From the NCBI GenBank assembly GCA_963669155.1, contig OZ022581.1, positions 7,727,167 through 7,791,166 on the forward strand: 64,000 bases of DNA, read 5' to 3'. This DNA is from Arbacia lixula (Eukaryota > Echinodermata > Echinoidea > Arbacioida > Arbaciidae). Positions 31,493-44,684 of this stretch are shown in pieces. Positions within the stretch are counted from its first letter, which is position 1; every line of letters begins with the position of its first letter. Position numbers and translations under genes: made by a program. Below the pieces are notes generated by a model, which had not been told where the DNA came from, ran no database searches, and saw only the letters and a program-made list of their open reading frames with translations.

Positions 31493-32579
31493 GCTTTTGT
31501 TTGAGATCCGAAAGCCGAGGCGGGGATGGGGTCTATTGAAAAGATGAGAACCGGATGTTTCCCGGGTGGAACAGGTTCACGTGGCTTTCTGACGCCTTCC
31601 ATTTGGAGAAGTTAATTCTATATGTTGATTCTGTTACGAATTTAGAGGGCTAATATTGCACATACAGGAACACTGAGTATTATTGTTATTTTTACCGGGG
31701 TACCAGCGAACTCTGAGCTTATCTTGATGGGCGAGGCACGTAAACTCAAAGTAAATAACAAGTCCACTCTCGCGGTCATTGAACCCATATAGTCGGTGGG
31801 GAATCATTGCATCACTCACATGCTGTGGCGACGCGCGCGGAATGCTGAGCAGAGGTCTCCCTTGCGCGGTATATTTTAGCAATAAGTGTCTCCTTAAAGC
31901 GCCTCTACTTAGCATCCCGCGCGCGTCGCGGTATATATGCAGCAAATCATTCGCAAGTCGTTATCAGACGAAGCGTTACAGCTAAGTTGAGCAGCTATGC
32001 CAGCTAGGTTGCTTTGATTTGTCTCCAAACGTATAGAATTAACTTTTATCTATCTCAGATGGACGAAAATGGCAATGCGGAAGAGAAGAACTGGACGTCA
32101 ACTTCACGAGTTTAACTATCATTTAGTATAAGCCTATTCTCTAGCATCCATCCACGTACTTACATAGTCAATACATGGTCGATGTCATGGTCGATAGTGT
32201 CGCTTTTGTTTGAGATCCGAAAGCCGAGGCGGGGATGGGGTCTATTGAAAAGATGAGAACCGGATGTTTCCCGGGTGGAACAGGTTCACGTGGCTTTCTG
32301 ACGCCTTCCATTTGGAGAAGTTAATTCTATATGTTGATTCTGTTACGAATTTAGAGGGCTAATATTGCACATACAGGAACACTGAGTATTATTGTTATTT
32401 TTACCGGGGTACCAGCGAACTCTGAGCTTATCTTGATGGGCGAGGCACGTAAACTCAAAGTAAATAACAAGTCCACTCTCGCGGTCATTGAACCCATATA
32501 GTCGGTGGGGAATCATTGCATCACTCACATGCTGTGGCGACGCGCGCGGAATGCTGAGTAGAGGTCTCCCTTGCGCGGT

Positions 32580-32770
32580 ATATTTTAGCAATAAGTGTCT
32601 CCTTAAAGCGCCTCTACTTAGCATCCCGCGCGCGTCGCGGTATATATGCAGCAAATCATTCGCAAGTCGTTATCAGACGAAGCGTTACAGCTAAGTTGAG
32701 CAGCTATGCCAGCTAGGTTGCTTTGATTTGTCTCCAAACGTATAGAATTAACTTTTATCTATCTCAGATG
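32580..32770 (+). promoter_or_regulatory. Promoter-like core (representative of full-length cores)
   Basis: In order: TATA-like TATATTTTAG (32579), GTGTCTCC motif, a CG-rich CCCGCGCGCGTCGCGG (32625-32640), TATATAT (32641-32647), an initiator-like ATCAGACG with TCAG at 32673 (about 32 bases after the TATA start), then ACAGCTAAGTTGAG and an acceptor-like TTTATCTATCTCAG before ATG (32768). Compared with the single-copy relative, the donor position reads CTAAGT or TTAAGT instead of GTAAGT. Transcription is not shown. Confidence 0.35.
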
Positions 32771-32983
32771 GACGAAAATGGCAATGCGGAAGAGAAGAAC
32801 TGGACGTCAACTTCACGAGTTTAACTATCATTTAGTATAAGCCTATTCTCTAGCATCCATCCACGTACTTACATAGTCAATACACGTTTCTACTAATAAT
32901 ACGGCTTATTCTTGAGAATGCTCAGTGAGACTGAAAGATACATAAAGCTGTGTGTCATCATGATAGCAGTGACATGAGATCTC

Positions 32984-34486
32984 ATATTTTAGCAATAAGT
33001 GTCTCCTTAAAGCGCCTCTACTTAGCATTCCGCGCGCGTCGCGGTATATATGCAGCAAATCATTCGCAAGTCGTTATCAGACGAAGCGTTACAGCTAAGT
33101 TGAGCAGCTATGCCAGCTAGGTTGCTTTGATTTGTCTCCAAACGTATAGAATTAACTTTTATCTATCTCAGATGGACGAAAATGGCAATGCGGAAGAGAA
33201 GAACTGGACGTCAACTTCACGAGTTTTACTATCATTTAGTATAAGCCTATTCTCTTATAGCATCCATCCACGTACTTACATAGTCAATACACGTTTCTAC
33301 TAATAATACGGCTTATTCTTGAGAATGCTCAGTGAGACTGAAAGATACATAAAGCTGTGTGTCATCATGATAGCAGTGACATGAGATCTCATATTTTAGC
33401 AATAAGTGTCTCCTTAAAGCGCCTCTACTTAGCATCCCGCGCGCGTCGCGGTATATATGCAGCAAAAAGTTGAGCAGCTATGCCAGCTAGCTTGCTTTGA
33501 TTTGTCTCCAAACGTATAGAATTAACTTTTATCTATCTCAGATGGACGAAAATGGCAATGCGGAAGAGAAGAACTGGACGTCAACTTCACGAGTTTTACT
33601 ATCATTTAGTATGAGCCTATTCTCTAGCATCCATCCACGTACTTACATAGTCAATACACGTTTCTACTAATAATACGACTTATTCTTGAGAATGCTCAGT
33701 GAGACTGAAAGATACATAAAGCTGTGTGTCATCATGATAGCAGTGACATGAGATCTCATATTTTAGCAATAAGTGTCTCCTTAAAGCGCCTCTACTTAGC
33801 ATCCCGCGCGCGTCGCGGTATATATGCAGCAAATCATTCGCAAGTCGTCATCAGACGAAGCGTTACAGTTAAGTTGAGCAGCTATGCCAGCTAGCTTGCT
33901 TTGATTTGTCTCCAAACGTATAGAATTAACTTCTATCTATCTCAGATGGACGAAAATGGCAATGCGGAAGAGAAGAACTGGACGTCAACTTCACGAGTTT
34001 TACTATCATTTAGTATAAGCCTATTCTCTAACATCCATCCACGTACTTACATAGTCAATACACGTTTCTACTAATAATACGGCTTATTCTTGAGAATGCT
34101 CAGTGAGACTGAAAGATACATAAAGCTGTGTGTCATCATCATAGCAGTGACATGAGCTCTCAGAAAAGCATGTTTGAACATTTGAAATGAGATCGCTAGT
34201 GTGCATTGTAAATTACATGGGACCCAATCGTGACCCTTGCGAAGCAGTTTCAGCAGTGCGGGATCAGTGCTGTAGAATTATTGTGTGCACATTGAGTACA
34301 TGGCCAAAGAGAGTTGCGTCTAAGATGTTCCATAACCTGTTGGGTAGCTGCATCCTCCACCAACTTTGATATGTATTTCAGATTGCTTACAGGTCGTAAG
34401 TTTCCTTAAAGACTGCATCAAGAACCGGTTTCTTTCAATAACGGAGTGATAAGAGCATTTTCCCATTGCATTGGAAAGTGACCGGT

Positions 34487-34522
<36 letters not shown>

Positions 34523-37146
34523 ATCAATGATGTGAACATAAGAATGAGTACATCGATACATTAGAGGAGGAGTTTTGTGGGTATTGGGTCCAATGGTCAT
34601 CAATTTTTGCTGAGGTTGGCAATGAGTTTTTCAACCTCGTACTCAGAAAGAGATTTAAAATTGCTTAACACTTTTTTTCTTCGTTGAACGTGTCAGCAGG
34701 AGGATAATTCCTAGGTTCACAAATTGGATCTAAACGTTTTTCATTATTTTATGGATTTTCAAGACTTTGTCAGACAAGTAAGTGATTACCTAGGGCATAT
34801 TGACGAATTCATGTCTATCAATAGTACATGGTATCGAAGGATGCTTATTTGACATGTTCAACATGGACTAGACAACACTGAGCAACTATTTTCTTATCAT
34901 ACTGGTGCACAGTAAGATATACATATATTTGCCGATACGTCTCCCTTAGACGGTATATTTTAGCAATAAGTGTCTCCTTAAAGCGCCTCTACTTAGCATC
35001 CCGCGCACGTCGCGGTATATATGCAGCAAATCATTCGCAAGTCGTCATCAGACGAAGCGTTACAGCTAAGTTGAGCAGCTATGCCAGCTAGGTTGCTTTG
35101 ATTTGTCTCCAAACGTATAGAATTAACTTTTATCTATCTCAGATGGACGAAAATGGCAATGTGGAAGAGAAGAACTGGACGTCAACTTCACGAGTTTTAC
35201 TATCATTTAGTATAAGCCTATTCTCTTATAGCATCCATCCACGTACTTACATAGTCAATACACGTTTCTACTAATAATACGGCTTATTCTTGAGAATGCT
35301 CAGTGAGACTGAAAGATACATAAAGCTGTGTGTCATCATGATAGCAGTGACATGAGATCTCATATTTTAGCAATAAGTGTCTCCTTAAAGCGCCTCTACT
35401 TAGCATCCCGCGCGCGTCGCGGTATATATGCAGCAAAAAGTTGAGCAGCTATGCCAGCTAGCTTGCTTTGATTTGTCTCCAAACGTATAGAATTAACTTT
35501 TATCTATCTCAGATGGACGAAAATGGCAATGCGGAAGAGAAGAACTGGACGTCAACTTCACGAGTTTAACTATCATTTAGTATAAGCCTATTCTCTAGCA
35601 TCCATCCACGTACTTACATAGTCAATACATGGTCGATGTCATGGTCGATAGTGTCGCTTTTGTTTGAGATCCGAAAGCCGAGGCGGGGATGGGGTCTATT
35701 GAAAAGATGAGAACCGGATGTTTCCCGGGTGGAACAGGTTCACGTGGCTTTCTGACGCCTTCCATTTGGAGAAGTTAATTCTATATGTTGATTCTGTTAC
35801 GAATTTAGAGGGCTAATATTGCACATACAGGAACACTGAGTATTATTGTTATTTTTACCGGGGTACCAGCGAACTCTGAGCTTATCTTGATGGGCGAGGC
35901 ACGTAAACTCAAAGTAAATAACAAGTCCACTCTCGCGGTCATTGAACCCATATAGTCGGTGGGGAATCATTGCATCACTCACATGCTGTGGCGACGCGCG
36001 CGGAATGCTGAGCAGAGGTCTCCCTTGCGCGGTATATTTTAGCAATAAGTGTCTCCTTAAAGCGCCTCTACTTAGCATCCCGCGCGCGTCGCGGTATATA
36101 TGCAGCAAATCATTCGCAAGTCGTTATCAGACGAAGCGTTACAGCTAAGTTGAGCAGCTATGCCAGCTAGGTTGCTTTGATTTGTCTCCAAACGTATAGA
36201 ATTAACTTTTATCTATCTCAGATGGACGAAAATGGCAATGCGGAAGAGAAGAACTGGACGTCAACTTCACGAGTTTAACTATCATTTAGTATAAGCCTAT
36301 TCTCTAGCATCCATCCACGTACTTACATAGTCAATACATGGTCGATGTCATGGTCGATAGTGTCGCTTTTGTTTGAGATCCGAAAGCCGAGGCGGGGATG
36401 GGGTCTATTGAAAAGATGAGAACCGGATGTTTCCCGGGTGGAACAGGTTCACGTGGCTTTCTGACGCCTTCCATTTGGAGAAGTTAATTCTATATGTTGA
36501 TTCTGTTACGAATTTAGAGGGCTAATATTGCACATACAGGAACACTGAGTATTATTGTTATTTTTACCGGGGTACCAGCGAACTCTGAGCTTATCTTGAT
36601 GGGCGAGGCACGTAAACTCAAAGTAAATAACAAGTCCACTCTCGCGGTCATTGAACCCATATAGTCGGTGGGGAATCATTGCATCACTCACATGCTGTGG
36701 CGACGCGCGCGGAATGCTGAGTAGAGGTCTCCCTTGCGCGGTATATTTTAGCAATAAGTGTCTCCTTAAAGCGCCTCTACTTAGCATCCCGCGCGCGTCG
36801 CGGTATATATGCAGCAAATCATTCGCAAGTCGTTATCAGACGAAGCGTTACAGCTAAGTTGAGCAGCTATGCCAGCTAGGTTGCTTTGATTTGTCTCCAA
36901 ACGTATAGAATTAACTTTTATCTATCTCAGATGGACGAAAATGGCAATGCGGAAGAGAAGAACTGGACGTCAACTTCACGAGTTTTACTATCATTTAGTA
37001 TGAGCCTATTCTCTAGCATCCATCCACGTACTTACATAGTCAATACACGTTTCTACTAATAATACGACTTATTCTTGAGAATGCTCAGTGAGACTGAAAG
37101 ATACATAAAGCTGTGTGTCATCATGATAGCAGTGACATGAGATCTC
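32984..37146 (+). repeat. Higher-order unit H1, 4163 bp
   Basis: Same seven modules as H0 (407, 367, L 1197, 407, 672, 709, 404). Almost identical to H0 over its whole length. Confidence 0.9.
34164..34886 (-). pseudogene. LINE fragment in L module of H1
   Basis: Second copy of the captured antisense CR1/L2-like fragment, essentially identical to that in H0. Confidence 0.75.
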
Positions 37147-37875
37147 ATATTTTAGCAATAAGTGTCTCCTTAAAGCGCCTCTACTTAGCATCCCGCGCGC
37201 GTCGCGGTATATATGCAGCAAATCATTCGCAAGTCGTCATCAGACGAAGCGTTACAGTTAAGTTGAGCAGCTATGCCAGCTAGCTTGCTTTGATTTGTCT
37301 CCAAACGTATAGAATTAACTTCTATCTATCTCAGATGGACGAAAATGGCAATGCGGAAGAGAAGAACTGGACGTCAACTTCACGAGTTTTACTATCATTT
37401 AGTATAAGCCTATTCTCTAACATCCATCCACGTACTTACATAGTCAATACACGTTTCTACTAATAATACGGCTTATTCTTGAGAATGCTCAGTGAGACTG
37501 AAAGATACATAAAGCTGTGTGTCATCATCATAGCAGTGACATGAGCTCTCAGAAAAGCATGTTTGAACATTTGAAATGAGATCGCTAGTGTGCATTGTAA
37601 ATAACATGGGACCCAATCGTGACCCTTGCGAAGCAGTTTCAGCAGTGCGGGATCAGTGCTGTAGAATTATTGTGTGCACATTGAGTACATGGCCAAAGAG
37701 AGTTGCGTCTAAGATGTTCCATAACCTGTTGGGTAGCTGCATCCTCCACCAACTTTGATATGTATTTCAGATTGCTTACAGGTCGTAAGTTTTCTTAAAG
37801 ACTGCATCAAGAACCGGTTTCTTTCAATAACGGAGTGATAAGAGCATTTTCCCATTGCATTGGAAAGTGACCGGT

Positions 37876-37911
<36 letters not shown>

Positions 37912-40535
37912 ATCAATGATGTGAACATAAGAATGAGTACATCGATACATTAGAGGAGGAGTTTTGTGGGTATTGGGTCCAATGGTCATCAATTTTTGCT
38001 GAGGTTGGCAATGAGTTTTTCAACCTCGTACTCAGAAAGAGATTTAAAATTGCTTAACACTTTTTTTCTTCGTTGAACGTGTCAGCAGGAGGATAATTCC
38101 TAGGTTCACAAATTGGATCTAAACGTTTTTCATTATTTTATGGATTTTCAAGACTTTGTCAGACAAGTAAGTGATTACCTAGGGCATATTGACGAATTCA
38201 TGTCTATCAATAGTACATGGTATCGAAGGATGCTTATTTGACATGTTCAACATGGACTAGACAACACTGAGCAACTATTTTCTTATCATACTGGTGCACA
38301 GTAAGATATACATATATTTGCCGATACGTCTCCCTTAGACGGTATATTTTAGCAATAAGTGTCTCCTTAAAGCGCCTCTACTTAGCATCCCGCGCACGTC
38401 GCGGTATATATGCAGCAAATCATTCGCAAGTCGTCATCAGACGAAGCGTTACAGCTAAGTTGAGCAGCTATGCCAGCTAGGTTGCTTTGATTTGTCTCCA
38501 AACGTATAGAATTAACTTTTATCTATCTCAGATGGACGAAAATGGCAATGCGGAAGAGAAGAACTGGACGTCAACTTCACGAGTTTTACTATCATTTAGT
38601 ATAAGCCTATTCTCTTATAGCATCCATCCACGTACTTACATAGTCAATACACGTTTCTACTAATAATACGGCTTATTCTTGAGAATGCTCAGTGAGACTG
38701 AAAGATACATAAAGCTGTGTGTCATCATGATAGCAGTGACATGAGATCTCATATTTTAGCAATAAGTGTCTCCTTAAAGCGCCTCTACTTAGCATCCCGC
38801 GCGCGTCGCGGTATATATGCAGCAAAAAGTTGAGCAGCTATGCCAGCTAGCTTGCTTTGATTTGTCTCCAAACGTATAGAATTAACTTTTATCTATCTCA
38901 GATGGACGAAAATGGCAATGCGGAAGAGAAGAACTGGACGTCAACTTCACGAGTTTAACTATCATTTAGTATAAGCCTATTCTCTAGCATCCATCCACGT
39001 ACTTACATAGTCAATACATGGTCGATGTCATGGTCGATAGTGTCGCTTTTGTTTGAGATCCGAAAGCCGAGGCGGGGATGGGGTCTATTGAAAAGATGAG
39101 AACCGGATGTTTCCCGGGTGGAACAGGTTCACGTGGCTTTCTGACGCCTTCCATTTGGAGAAGTTAATTCTATATGTTGATTCTGTTACGAATTTAGAGG
39201 GCTAATATTGCACATACAGGAACACTGAGTATTATTGTTATTTTTACCGGGGTACCAGCGAACTCTGAGCTTATCTTGATGGGCGAGGCACGTAAACTCA
39301 AAGTAAATAACAAGTCCACTCTCGCGGTCATTGAACCCATATAGTCGGTGGGGAATCATTGCATCACTCACATGCTGTGGCGACGCGCGCGGAATGCTGA
39401 GCAGAGGTCTCCCTTGCGCGGTATATTTTAGCAATAAGTGTCTCCTTAAAGCGCCTCTACTTAGCATCCCGCGCGCGTCGCGGTATATATGCAGCAAATC
39501 ATTCGCAAGTCGTTATCAGACGAAGCGTTACAGCTAAGTTGAGCAGCTATGCCAGCTAGGTTGCTTTGATTTGTCTCCAAACGTATAGAATTAACTTTTA
39601 TCTATCTCAGATGGACGAAAATGGCAATGCGGAAGAAAAGAACTGGACGTCAACTTCACGAGTTTAACTATCATTTAGTATAAGCCTACTCTCTAGCATC
39701 CATCCACGTACTTACATAGTCAATACATGGTCGATGTCATGGTCGATAGTGTCGCTTTTGTTTGAGATCCGAAAGCCGAGGCGGGGATGGGGTCTATTAA
39801 AAAGATGAGAACCGGATGTTTCCCGGGTGGAACAGGTTCACGTGGCTTTCTGATGCCTTCCATTTGGAGAAGTTAATTCTATATGTTGATTCTGTTACGA
39901 ATTTAGAGGGCTAATATTGCACATACAGGAACACTGAGTATTATTGTTATTTTTACCGGGGTACCAGCGAACTCTGAGCTTATCTTGATGGGCGAGGCAC
40001 GTAAACTCAAAGTAAATAACAAGTCCACTCTCGCGGTCATTGAACCCATATAGTCGGTGGGGAATCATTGCATCACTCACATGCTGTGGCGACGCGCGCG
40101 GAATGCTGAGTAGAGGTCTCCCTTGCGCAGTATATTTTAGCAATAAGTGTCTCCTTAAAGCGCCTCTACTTAGCATCCCGCGCGCGTCGCGGTATATATG
40201 CAGCAAATCATTCGCAAGTCGTTATCAGACGAAGCGTTACAGCTAAGTTGAGCAGCTATGCCAGCTAGCTTGCTTTGATTTGTCTCCAAACGTATAGAAT
40301 TAACTTTTATCTATCTCAGATGGACGAAAATGGCAATGCGGAAGAGAAGAACTGGACGTCAACTTCACGAGTTTTACTATCATTTAGTATGAGCCTATTC
40401 TCTAGCATCCATCCACGTACTTACATAGTCAATACACGTTTCTACTAATAATACGACTTATTCTTGAGAATGCTCAGTGAGACTGAAAGATACATAAAGC
40501 TGTGTGTCATCATGATAGCAGTGACATGAGATCTC
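37147..40535 (+). repeat. Higher-order unit H2, 3389 bp
   Basis: Modules: L 1197, 407, 672, 709, 404. It lacks the 407+367 pair of H0/H1 (774 bp, exactly the size difference). Its second S carries the variants CTGATGCC and GCGCAGTATATT. Confidence 0.9.
37553..38275 (-). pseudogene. LINE fragment in L module of H2
   Basis: As in H0; carries GTAAATAACATGGG in place of GTAAATTACATGGG, a variant shared by all L copies to its right. Confidence 0.75.
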
Positions 40536-41258
40536 ATATTTTAGCAATAAGTGTCTCCTTAAAGCGCCTCTACTTAGCATCCCGCGCGCGTCGCGGTATA
40601 TATGCAGCAAATCATTCGCAAGTCGTCATCAGACGAAGCGTTACAGCTAAGTTGAGCAGCTATGCCAGCTAGCTTGCTTTGATTTGTCTCCAAACCTATA
40701 GAATTAACTTTTATCTATCTCAGATGGACGAAAATGGCAATGCGGAAGAGAAGAACTGGACGTCAACTTCACGAGTTTTACTATCATTTAGTATAAGCCT
40801 ATTCTCTAACATCCATCCACGTACTTACATAGTCAATACACGTTTCTACTAATACGGCTTATTCTTGAGAATGCTCAGTGAGACTGAAAGATACATAAAG
40901 CTGTGTGTCATCATCATAGCAGTGACATGAGCTCTCAGAAAAGCATGTTTGAACATTTGAAATGAGATCGCTAGTGTGCATTGTAAATAACATGGGACCC
41001 AATCGTGACCCTTGCGAAGCAGTTTCAGCAGTGCGGGATCAGTGCTGTAGAATTGTGTGCACATTGAGTACATGGCCAAAGAGAGTTGCGTCTAAGATGT
41101 TCCATAACCTGTTGGGTAGCTGCATCCTCCACCAACTTTGATATGTATTTCAGATTGCTTACAGGTCGTAAGTTTCCTTAAAGACTGCATCAAGAACCGG
41201 TTTCTTTCAATAACGGAGTGATAAGAGCATTTTCCCATTGCATTGGAAAGTGACCGGT

Positions 41259-41298
<40 letters not shown>

Positions 41299-43922
41299 AT
41301 CAATGATGTGAACATAAGAATGAGTACATCGATACATTAGAGGAGGAGTTTTGTGGGTATTGGGTCCAATGGTCATCAATTTTTGCTGAGGTTGGCAATG
41401 AGTTTTTCAACCTCGTACTCAGAAAGAGATTTAAAATTGCTTAACACTTTTTTTCTTCGTTGAACGTGTCAGCAGGAGGATAATTCCTAGGTTCACAAAT
41501 TGGATCTAAGCGTTTTTCATTATTTTATGGATTTTCAAGACTTTGTCAGACAAGTAAGTGATTACCTAGGGCATATTGACGAATTCATGTCTATCAATAG
41601 TACATGGTATCGAAGGATGCTTATTTGACATGTTCAACATGGACTAGACAACACTGAGCAACTATTTTCTTATCATACTGGTGCACAGTAAGATATACAT
41701 ATATTTGCCGATACGTCTCCCTTAGACGGTATATTTTAGCAATAAGTGTCTCCTTAAAGCGCCTCTACTTAGCATCCCGCGCACGTCGCGGTATATATGC
41801 AGCAAATCATTCGCAAGTCGTCATCAGACGAAGCGTTACAGCTAAGTTGAGCAGCTATGCCAGCTAGGTTGCTTTGATTTGTCTCCAAACGTATAGAATT
41901 AACTTTTATCTATCTCAGATGGACGAAAATGGCAATGCGGAAGAGAAGAACTGGACGTCAACTTCACGAGTTTTACTATCATTTAGTATAAGCCTATTCT
42001 CTTATAGCATCCATCCACGTACTTACATAGTCAATACACGTTTCTACTAATAATACGGCTTATTCTTGAGAATGCTCAGTGAGACTGAAAGATACATAAA
42101 GCTGTGTGTCATCATGATAGCAGTGACATGAGATCTCATATTTTAGCAATAAGTGTCTCCTTAAAGCGCCTCTACTTAGCATCCCGCGCGCGTCGCGGTA
42201 TATATGCAGCAAAAAGTTGAGCAGCTATGCCAGCTAGCTTGCTTTGATTTGTCTCCAAACGTATAGAATTAACTTTTATCTATCTCAGATGGACGAAAAT
42301 GGCAATGCGGAAGAGAAGAACTGGACGTCAACTTCACGAGTTTAACTATCATTTAGTATAAGCCTATTCTCTAGCATCCATCCACGTACTTACATAGTCA
42401 ATACATGGTCGATGTCATGGTCGATAGTGTCGCTTTTGTTTGAGATCCGAAAGCCGAGGCGGGGATGGGGTCTATTGAAAAGATGAGAACCGGATGTTTC
42501 CCGGGTGGAACAGGTTCACGTGGCTTTCTGACGCCTTCCATTTGGAGAAGTTAATTCTATATGTTGATTCTGTTACGAATTTAGAGGGCTAATATTGCAC
42601 ATACAGGAACACTGAGTATTATTGTTATTTTTACCGGGGTACCAGCGAACTCTGAGCTTATCTTGATGGGCGAGGCACGTAAACTCAAAGTAAATAACAA
42701 GTCCACTCTCGCGGTCATTGAACCCATATAGTCGGTGGGGAATCATTGCATCACTCACATGCTGTGGCGACGCGCGCGGAATGCTGAGCAGAGGTCTCCC
42801 TTGCGCGGTATATTTTAGCAATAAGTGTCTCCTTAAAGCGCCTCTACTTAGCATCCCGCGCGCGTCGCGGTATATATGCAGCAAATCATTCGCAAGTCGT
42901 TATCAGACGAAGCGTTACAGCTAAGTTGAGCAGCTATGCCAGCTAGGTTGCTTTGATTTGTCTCCAAACGTATAGAATTAACTTTTATCTATCTCAGATG
43001 GACGAAAATGGCAATGCGGAAGAGAAGAACTGGACGTCAACTTCACGAGTTTAACTATCATTTAGTATAAGCCTATTCTCTAGCATCCATCCACGTACTT
43101 ACATAGTCAATACATGGTCGATGTCATGGTCGATAGTGTCGCTTTTGTTTGAGATCCGAAAGCCGAGGCGGGGATGGGGTCTATTGAAAAGATGAGAACC
43201 GGATGTTTCCCGGGTGGAACAGGTTCACGTGGCTTTCTGACGCCTTCCATTTGGAGAAGTTAATTCTATATGTTGATTCTGTTACGAATTTAGAGGGCTA
43301 ATATTGCACATACAGGAACACTGAGTATTATTGTTATTTTTACCGGGGTACCAGCGAACTCTGAGCTTATCTTGATGGGCGAGGCACGTAAACTCAAAGT
43401 AAATAACAAGTCCACTCTCGCGGTCATTGAACCCATATAGTCGGTGGGGAATCATTGCATCACTCACATGCTGTGGCGACGCGCGCGGAATGCTGAGTAG
43501 AGGTCTCCCTTGCGCGGTATATTTTAGCAATAAGTGTCTCCTTAAAGCGCCTCTACTTAGCATCCCGCGCGCGTCGCGGTATATATGCAGCAAATCATTC
43601 GCAAGTCGTTATCAGACGAAGCGTTACAGCTAAGTTGAGCAGCTATGCCAGCTAGGTTGCTTTGATTTGTCTCCAAACGTATAGAATTAACTTTTATCTA
43701 TCTCAGATGGACGAAAATGGCAATGCGGAAGAGAAGAACTGGACGTCAACTTCACGAGTTTTACTATCATTTAGTATGAGCCTATTCTCTAGCATCCATC
43801 CACGTACTTACATAGTCAATACACGTTTCTACTAATAATACGACTTATTCTTGAGAATGCTCAGTGAGACTGAAAGATACATAAAGCTGTGTGTCATCAT
43901 GATAGCAGTGACATGAGATCTC
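40536..43922 (+). repeat. Higher-order unit H3, 3387 bp
   Basis: Modules: L 1195, 407, 672, 709, 404. Same composition as H2. The L copy has the short form GTAGAATTGTGTGC, shared with later units. Confidence 0.9.
40939..41662 (-). pseudogene. LINE fragment in L module of H3
   Basis: As in H0 with a longer (GA)n tract (41261-41295). Small indels shift which antisense frame stays open. Confidence 0.75.
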
Positions 43923-44648
43923 ATATTTTAGCAATAAGTGTCTCCTTAAAGCGCCTCTACTTAGCATCCCGCGCGCGTCGCGGTATATATGCAGCAAATC
44001 ATTCGCAAGTCGTCATCAGACGAAGCGTTACAGCTAAGTTGAGCAGCTATGCCAGCTAGCTTGCTTTGATTTGTCTCCAAACGTATAGAATTAACTTCTA
44101 TCTATCTCAGATGGACGAAAATGGCAATGCGGAAGAGAAGAACTGGACGTCAACTTCACGAGTTTTACTATCATTTAGTATAAGCCTATTCTCTAACATC
44201 CATCCACGTACTTACATAGTCAATACACGTTTCTACTAATAATACGGCTTATTCTTGAGAATGCTCAGTGAGACTGAAAGATACATAAAGCTGTGTGTCA
44301 TCATCATAGCAGTGACATGAGCTCTCAGAAAAGCATGTTTGAACATTTGAAATGAGATCGCTAGTGTGCATTGTAAATAACATGGGACCCAATCGTGACC
44401 CTTGCGAAGCAGTTTCAGCAGTGCGGGATCAGTGCTGTAGAATTGTGTGCACATTGAGTACATGGCCAAAGAGAGTTGCGTCTAAGATGTTCCATAACCT
44501 GTTGGGTAGCTGCATCCTCCACCAACTTTGATATGTATTTCAGATTGCTTACAGGTCGTAAGTTTCCTTAAAGACTGCATCAAGAACCGGTTTCTTTCAA
44601 TAACGGAGTGATAAGAGCATTTTCCCATTGCATTGGAAAGTGACCGGT

Positions 44649-44684
<36 letters not shown>

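Larger units (their letters stand above)
28821..32983 (+). repeat. Higher-order unit H0, 4163 bp
   Basis: Modules in order: 407, 367, L 1197, 407, S 672, S 709, 404. One of two units with the full set of seven modules. Confidence 0.9.

Noticed and set aside
40849..41079. 76-77-aa minus-strand frames beginning MAMYSMCTQ in several L modules
   Set aside because: Frameshifted LINE reverse transcriptase relic, not a separate gene.
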